Assembly: GCA_023228285.1 (NCBI GenBank)
Contig: JALOBM010000062.1
Location: 1 to 11,521 of the forward strand
From: Candidatus Cloacimonadota bacterium
GTDB lineage: Bacteria; Cloacimonadota; Cloacimonadia; Cloacimonadales; Cloacimonadaceae
Direction: 5' to 3'
DNA length: 11,521 nucleotides
Positions 7,895 through 11,521 of this stretch are shown in pieces; within the stretch, counting starts at the first letter, position 1, and every line of letters begins with the position of its first letter. A program made the position numbers and the translations under genes. The notes beneath the pieces were generated by a model. The model had not been told where the DNA came from, ran no database searches, and saw only the letters and a list, made by a program, of their open reading frames with translations.

Positions 7895-9084
7895 CGGCGA
7901 ATCAATGCTCCTACCACATTTGTCTCGGCCAGGGGGATTTTAAAGTATGCATTTGGCCTTGTGCATTCCAGTTCTTGGTTGTCATCATCATATATCTTAC
8001 TCACGCGTAATCTGATATCCTGGTTGATGTCCGGGAAAACCAGTTCGATAGTGTCGTTTAGGGATATCTTTCCCAGGCAGTCGAGAACCATTCTCCCTTT
8101 CTCATGTGCAATTATTTTTCCACAATACTCGCTATTTGAGGTGTAAGAACCTTGAAAGCTCTTTTCAATGATTCCCGCATCACCATCTGGAAAGTCGAAA
8201 AAGCCTTCCCAATAAGGGCGATGAGATACCTTTTCCAGCTCTTCATGCAGATGTTCCCAAGTAGCGGTATCCTGGCTGGATGTGTCCATTGCTTTGCGAT
8301 ACACGCGACAGGTTTGCGCCACATAATACTCGCTCTTCATGCGTCCCTCGATCTTTCCGGCATCGATTCCCGCTTGTTTTAGCAAGGGAATCCTGTCCAG
8401 CATACAAAGGTCTTTCGAGCTTAGAATATAGCTGCCATATTGATCTTCTTCCACCGGAAGGTACACACCGGGGCGCTCCTGTTCCGTAAGAGCCCATTTC
8501 CAGCGACATACCTGAGTACAGCTTCCGCTGTTTGCACTGCGCCGGTTGAAGTATGCACTCAGCAAACAGCGTCCGGAATATGCCACACACATTGCGCCGT
8601 GTATGAAGCATTCGATTTCCAGGTCGGGTAGCTCAGCTTTGGTTTCCAATATCTCTGAGAAGCTCATTTCCCTAGCTGCTACGATGCGTTTTGCCCCTTG
8701 CTCGTACCAGAAACGGGCAGAAGCTACAGAGCACACATTAGCTTGTGTGCTGATATGAATGGGAATGCCGGTAAGACTCTTTACCATACTGAACACACCG
8801 GGATCGGATACAATCACTGCATCGATCCCGCTATCTTTCAACCAGAGTAAGAATTCCTTCAGTTGAGCGTATTCGGAATTCTTCAGATAGGCGTTCAGAG
8901 TAAGGTAGAGCTTGGCATTGTGTTCGTGTGCAAAGTGGATGGCTTCCTTCAGTTCGTCTTTGGATAGATTGGTTGCAGTAGCGCGTAATCCAAAGAGGTT
9001 GTACCCGCAGTATACCGCGTCCGCACCATAGGTGATGGCGTACTTGATCTTATTTAAGTCTCCGCCTGGGGCAGTTAATTCCAT
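7882..9084 (-). CDS. trhP: U32-family tRNA hydroxylation protein, TrhP/YegQ type
   Basis: A 400-residue member of the family once called peptidase U32. The U32 signature is clear at about 158-175 (ECFIHGAMCVAYSGRCLLS), followed by NSGSCTQVCRWKW. The clustered cysteines (about 166, 173, 189, 193, with another in KDLCML near 227) fit the iron-sulfur site of this family. The CRW ending and the KIEGRMKSEYYVA segment fit TrhP, which makes 5-hydroxyuridine at U34 of certain tRNAs using prephenate, better than RlhA or UbiU/UbiV. It is shorter than E. coli YegQ (453 residues) and nearer to the Gram-positive YrrO form. The start at ATG 9084-9082 overlaps the rho stop as TGATG; a TTG one codon earlier is possible but less likely. 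Calling it a protease would be a legacy mistake. The exact substrate is inferred. Confidence 0.88.
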   Translation of the reverse strand: MELTAPGGDLNKIKYAITYGADAVYCGYNLFGLRATATNLSKDELKEAIHFAHEHNAKLYLTLNAYLKNSEYAQLKEFLLWLKDSGIDAVIVSDPGVFSMVKSLTGIPIHISTQANVCSVASARFWYEQGAKRIVAAREMSFSEILETKAELPDLEIECFIHGAMCVAYSGRCLLSAYFNRRSANSGSCTQVCRWKWALTEQERPGVYLPVEEDQYGSYILSSKDLCMLDRIPLLKQAGIDAGKIEGRMKSEYYVAQTCRVYRKAMDTSSQDTATWEHLHEELEKVSHRPYWEGFFDFPDGDAGIIEKSFQGSYTSNSEYCGKIIAHEKGRMVLDCLGKISLNDTIELVFPDINQDIRLRVSKIYDDDNQELECTRPNAYFKIPLAETNVVGALIRRCVD

Positions 9085-10343
9085 CAATTACTCATTGAAT
9101 TCAGGAGATCATCGTTGCTCTTGGAAGCCTTCATTTGTTTGCGCAAAGTTTCGATACCCTGGATCGGGCTGATTGTCTTGAGGTATTTGCGCAAAACATA
9201 CATGCGGTTGATCTCGTTCTTGGTAAGCAGCAATTCTTCCCTGCGAGTACCGGATTTTACCAGATCGATAGCGGGATAGAGGCGCATATCCGAAATACTG
9301 CGATCCAGCACCAGTTCCATATTACCGGTTCCCTTGAATTCCTCAAAGATCACTTGATCCATTTTCGATCCTGTGTCGATAAGAGCCGTGGCGATGATGG
9401 TGAGGCTGCCGGCTTCTTCTGTATTACGGGCGGAACCAAAGAACTTTTTGGGCTTGATGAGGCCATTGGCATCGATACCACCGGATAGCACTTTTCCGCT
9501 GGATGGAGTAATGTTGTTGTATGCTCTGGCCAAGCGGGTGATACTATCCAATACTATCACAACATCCTGACCAAGTTCGATCATGCGTTTGGACTTTTCC
9601 AGAATGATTTCAGCTACATTGGTGTGGTTTTTGGGGGATTCATCGAAAGTGGAGGATATCACTTCGCTGTTACCTGGTTTCAACACTTTTTTCATCTCGG
9701 TTACTTCTTCGGGGCGCTCATCCACCAGCAGCACGATCAGATATACTTCCGGGTGATTGCTGAGGATGGCATTGGCAATATCCTGCAATAGGGTAGTCTT
9801 CCCCGTTCTGGGGGCAGCTACGATCAAACCGCGTTGACCTTTGCCCACGGGAGTAAAGAGGTTGATGATCCTGGTGCTGTAGTTTTCTGGATCAAATTCC
9901 AGGTTCAAACGCTCGGTGGGGTAGTAGGGTGTTAGCTCATCGAAAGTACGCATATCCTGTAATCCGGATGGAGACATATAGTTCACAGCTTCCACCCGCA
10001 ACAGGGCATAGTATTTCTCTCCTTCTTTGGGCGAACGCACCGGCCCTGAGACCATGTGGCCATTCTTCAAGCTGAATCTGCGGATCTGCGTGAGGGATAC
10101 ATACACATCATCTTTGCCGGGTAGATAGCTGTTGTTTGGAAACCTCAAGAATCCAAACCCATCTTCCATGATTTCCAGACAGCCGGTTACGAAGGCCAAA
10201 CCTTCCTGAGCAGCCTGAAATTCCAGTATCTTGAATATCAGTTCAGTGCCTTTATATTGAGTGTTTCCGGGAATTGATATTTTTTTGGCCAGCTTCGTCA
10301 GCTGAGCTTGAGTCATAGCAAACAGATCATCTTCTATTAGCAT
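9084..10343 (-). CDS. rho: Transcription termination factor Rho
   Basis: A 419-residue hexameric RNA helicase that ends transcription by loading on free RNA and moving 5' to 3'. It has a helical Rho N domain (about 8-45), a cold-shock-like RNA-binding domain with DGFGFLRFP (about 61-69) and a RecA-like ATPase. Walker A is APRTGKTT (about 177-184), Walker B is the VVIVLDSITR segment, and SGGIDANGL is the conserved loop that contacts RNA. The length equals that of E. coli Rho (419), with no acidic or long insertion between the N-terminal domains. The start is well marked: AAAGGAG ends about seven bases before the ATG, inside the end of the methyltransferase gene, and stop and start overlap as TAATG. 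It is the second gene of the operon. No usual rho leader can be placed before it, so expression probably follows the upstream promoter. Confidence 0.99.
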   Translation of the reverse strand: MLIEDDLFAMTQAQLTKLAKKISIPGNTQYKGTELIFKILEFQAAQEGLAFVTGCLEIMEDGFGFLRFPNNSYLPGKDDVYVSLTQIRRFSLKNGHMVSGPVRSPKEGEKYYALLRVEAVNYMSPSGLQDMRTFDELTPYYPTERLNLEFDPENYSTRIINLFTPVGKGQRGLIVAAPRTGKTTLLQDIANAILSNHPEVYLIVLLVDERPEEVTEMKKVLKPGNSEVISSTFDESPKNHTNVAEIILEKSKRMIELGQDVVIVLDSITRLARAYNNITPSSGKVLSGGIDANGLIKPKKFFGSARNTEEAGSLTIIATALIDTGSKMDQVIFEEFKGTGNMELVLDRSISDMRLYPAIDLVKSGTRREELLLTKNEINRMYVLRKYLKTISPIQGIETLRKQMKASKSNDDLLNSMSN

Positions 10344-11134
10344 TATTTATCTCCTTTTGGTTTGTGAGCCGTAATCAGGATGCGCGACGCTGAGGCAAAT
10401 CCAATTTCGTTTATGCGTTCGATCAGCGCTTCGCCTTCTTGTATCAGATCAGGATAATCGCCCAGCGCTTGCAGACGCTTGATGGTATCCTGGCAGTTCT
10501 TTATCAACACTATAGTTGCTTTGGGATCTTTGGGATCATCCACTTCCGGATAAAAATCTTCTATATGGATCTTTTGCAGTTTCAGCTTTTTTACAATGCT
10601 GATGAGATCCTCTTTGCTGTATGTACTGTCGTGATATACTCCGCTCAGACTATCTACTTTTGCTACCCAGTGATGCATCAAAACGTGAGTTAGCTGCGGT
10701 TGACTCTGATTTCCCCCGGCATACATTTCTGTAAGTATGAAAGTACCGCCTGGCTTTAGTACCCGCAGCATCTCTGCTAGCACATTATCGAGGTTTTCAA
10801 AGTGATGCAGCGAGTTCGATGTGCACACAGTATCGAAATGGCCGTCTTCATAGGGTAGATTCTCCAGATTCATGCGGTAGATTTCCACATTGTTTTCTGG
10901 AAATAGTTTTTGTGCATAGGCTGCGCTTTTCTCCGAGTAGTCCACTCCGATTATCTGGGTATAGCTTTTCAGGTATTGCTTCAGAATATTGATAAATTCA
11001 CCCCGCCCAGTTGCAGCATCCAATACAACGCCGCCATCGATCTGGTTTAGGATTTGGAATACGTCTTTCACTGCTCTAACCTCGCTTGTGATTTTCTGTA
11101 GATTGGCAAAAAGAGATGCCATATACCTATACAT
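10343..11134 (-). CDS. Class I SAM-dependent methyltransferase
   Basis: A 263-residue protein of the Methyltransf_11/25 type. Motif I VVLDAATGRGEF (about 36-47) binds the SAM methionine side, VDYSEKS (64-70) carries the acid that holds the ribose, and LPYEDGHFDTVCTSNSLHHF (about 95-114) and LRVLKPGGTFILTE form the later core strands. The C-terminal part (DTIKRLQALGDYPDLIQEGE and onward) is probably the substrate cap. The acceptor cannot be told from sequence; the closest general look is UbiE-like small-molecule methylation, without the UbiE signatures. No signal peptide is seen. The start at 11134 lacks a strong ribosome binding site; ATG at 11122, four codons in, is an alternative with AGG close by. 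This is the first gene of the operon, and its stop overlaps the rho start. Confidence 0.9.
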   Translation of the reverse strand: MYRYMASLFANLQKITSEVRAVKDVFQILNQIDGGVVLDAATGRGEFINILKQYLKSYTQIIGVDYSEKSAAYAQKLFPENNVEIYRMNLENLPYEDGHFDTVCTSNSLHHFENLDNVLAEMLRVLKPGGTFILTEMYAGGNQSQPQLTHVLMHHWVAKVDSLSGVYHDSTYSKEDLISIVKKLKLQKIHIEDFYPEVDDPKDPKATIVLIKNCQDTIKRLQALGDYPDLIQEGEALIERINEIGFASASRILITAHKPKGDK

Positions 11135-11166
11135 ATAGCTTTGGGAATCGTTTATAAAATCTATCC

Positions 11167-11195
11167 TATATTTACCGCTATACTTTTTTCGTCAA
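11167..11195 (-). promoter_or_regulatory. Possible sigma-70-type promoter before the methyltransferase-rho operon
   Basis: On the minus strand TTGACG (11195-11190) is a good -35 element. At 17 bases lies AATATA (11172-11167), a weak -10; TATAGG at 11170-11165 is better in sequence but 19 bases away. It is 32 bases before the first start codon, and nothing else upstream of the block looks like a promoter. Promoter rules in this lineage are unknown to me. Confidence 0.35.
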
Positions 11196-11283
11196 GATAA
11201 ATCGTTCCTTGTTGGATAATCATCCTCAGTGAGACTGTTCACTATCCATCCACATCATTATGCTGCTATCCTGGTGTTCTTAG

Positions 11284-11521
11284 AGAAAATCCTGTGAGCT
11301 GGTGCAGCTTGAGCGCAAAGGGCTCTACTATGAGAATAAGCAAAGCGAAGAGAACCAAGAGATAACAGTGTAACTGAAAGAGATCGCTTACCAGTATGTT
11401 CGTTTGGGGTTTACCCCGCATGGAAAGTGTTGTCCGAGCCAAGATTGGTGCTAAAAACCTAATCCACTATAAGCATAGGTGGCTTGAACTCCAGTGCATT
11501 GATTGGGATCAATACTACTTT
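11284..11521 (+). pseudogene. Decayed IS3-family transposase orfB remnant (runs off right edge)
   Basis: From about 11284 the plus strand reads SCELVQLERKGLYYENKQSE and onward, close to the usual start of IS3-family OrfB ('CRLLG.SR..YYY....SEEN..L...I'). A TAA at 11371-11373 interrupts it, then LKEIAYQYV continues in frame. Near 11400 the frame shifts and the peptide goes on as LPRMESVVRAKIGAKNLIHY, matching the OrfB segment 'YG.RRM..VLR..G..VN.KRV.RL' that precedes the DDE catalytic core. The visible part covers only the N-terminal region; the DDE residues would lie beyond the edge. One stop and one frameshift within about 120 bases show that it is dead. In a live element OrfB is the catalytic half of the OrfAB transposase. 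The call rests on pattern recognition. Confidence 0.6.

Noticed and set aside
852..11134. The 14 bases ATGTATAGGTATAT at 852-865 (plus) and again inverted at 11121-11134
   Set aside because: The match stops after 14 AT-rich bases. One copy lies within the methyltransferase start codons and the other in a spacer. A single match of this length is plausible by chance in a window this size.
11129..11140. Small palindrome CTATACATATAG near the methyltransferase start, considered as an operator
   Set aside because: Five AT-rich base pairs around a two-base spacer are too common to support a binding site.

Overview
The window looks like a chromosomal housekeeping segment from a Gram-negative bacterium, probably an uncultured or metagenome-derived member of the FCB-related lineages. 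Candidatus Cloacimonadota is my best guess from the overall look of the proteins, but I cannot prove it without a database. The Gram-negative inference rests on a SurA-like lipoprotein with a lipobox and a Sec-exported TPR/SPOR protein. Base composition looks moderate and even. The standard genetic code fits all the intact genes.

Layout. All real genes except the two mobile-element remnants lie on the minus strand, so read from right to left. A probable promoter near 11167-11195 precedes an almost gapless series: SAM-dependent methyltransferase (11134-10343), transcription terminator rho (10343-9084), a U32-family tRNA hydroxylation protein of the TrhP/YegQ type (9084-7882), a TPR/SPOR periplasmic protein (7894-6752), mutS (6751-4124), a SurA-like parvulin lipoprotein (4124-2424) and tadA (2427-1984). 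Every junction is an overlap of 1-13 bases or a zero-base gap, as expected for a translationally coupled operon. Ten bases after the tadA stop comes a tRNA-Ser(CGA) gene with an encoded CCA end (1973-1884). An APH-family small-molecule kinase gene (1865-906) starts 18 bases beyond the CCA, and one in-frame TAA interrupts it. A small cysteine-rich DUF3795 protein (817-479) follows.

Flanks. Both ends of the block carry decayed IS3-family transposase sequence on the plus strand: an orfA-like remnant at 149-474 and an orfB-like remnant from about 11284 to the right edge. At the left edge a minus-strand gene may begin at base 66 and run out of the window.

How the genes fit together. Rho, MutS, TadA and TrhP serve transcription termination, mismatch repair and tRNA wobble-base modification. 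The SurA-like and SPOR proteins serve the cell envelope. The common thread is housekeeping, not one pathway. I found no CRISPR array, defence system or convincing new system. The most unusual spots are the tRNA between tadA and the kinase, the single nonsense codon in that kinase, and the complementary IS3 halves that bracket the block.
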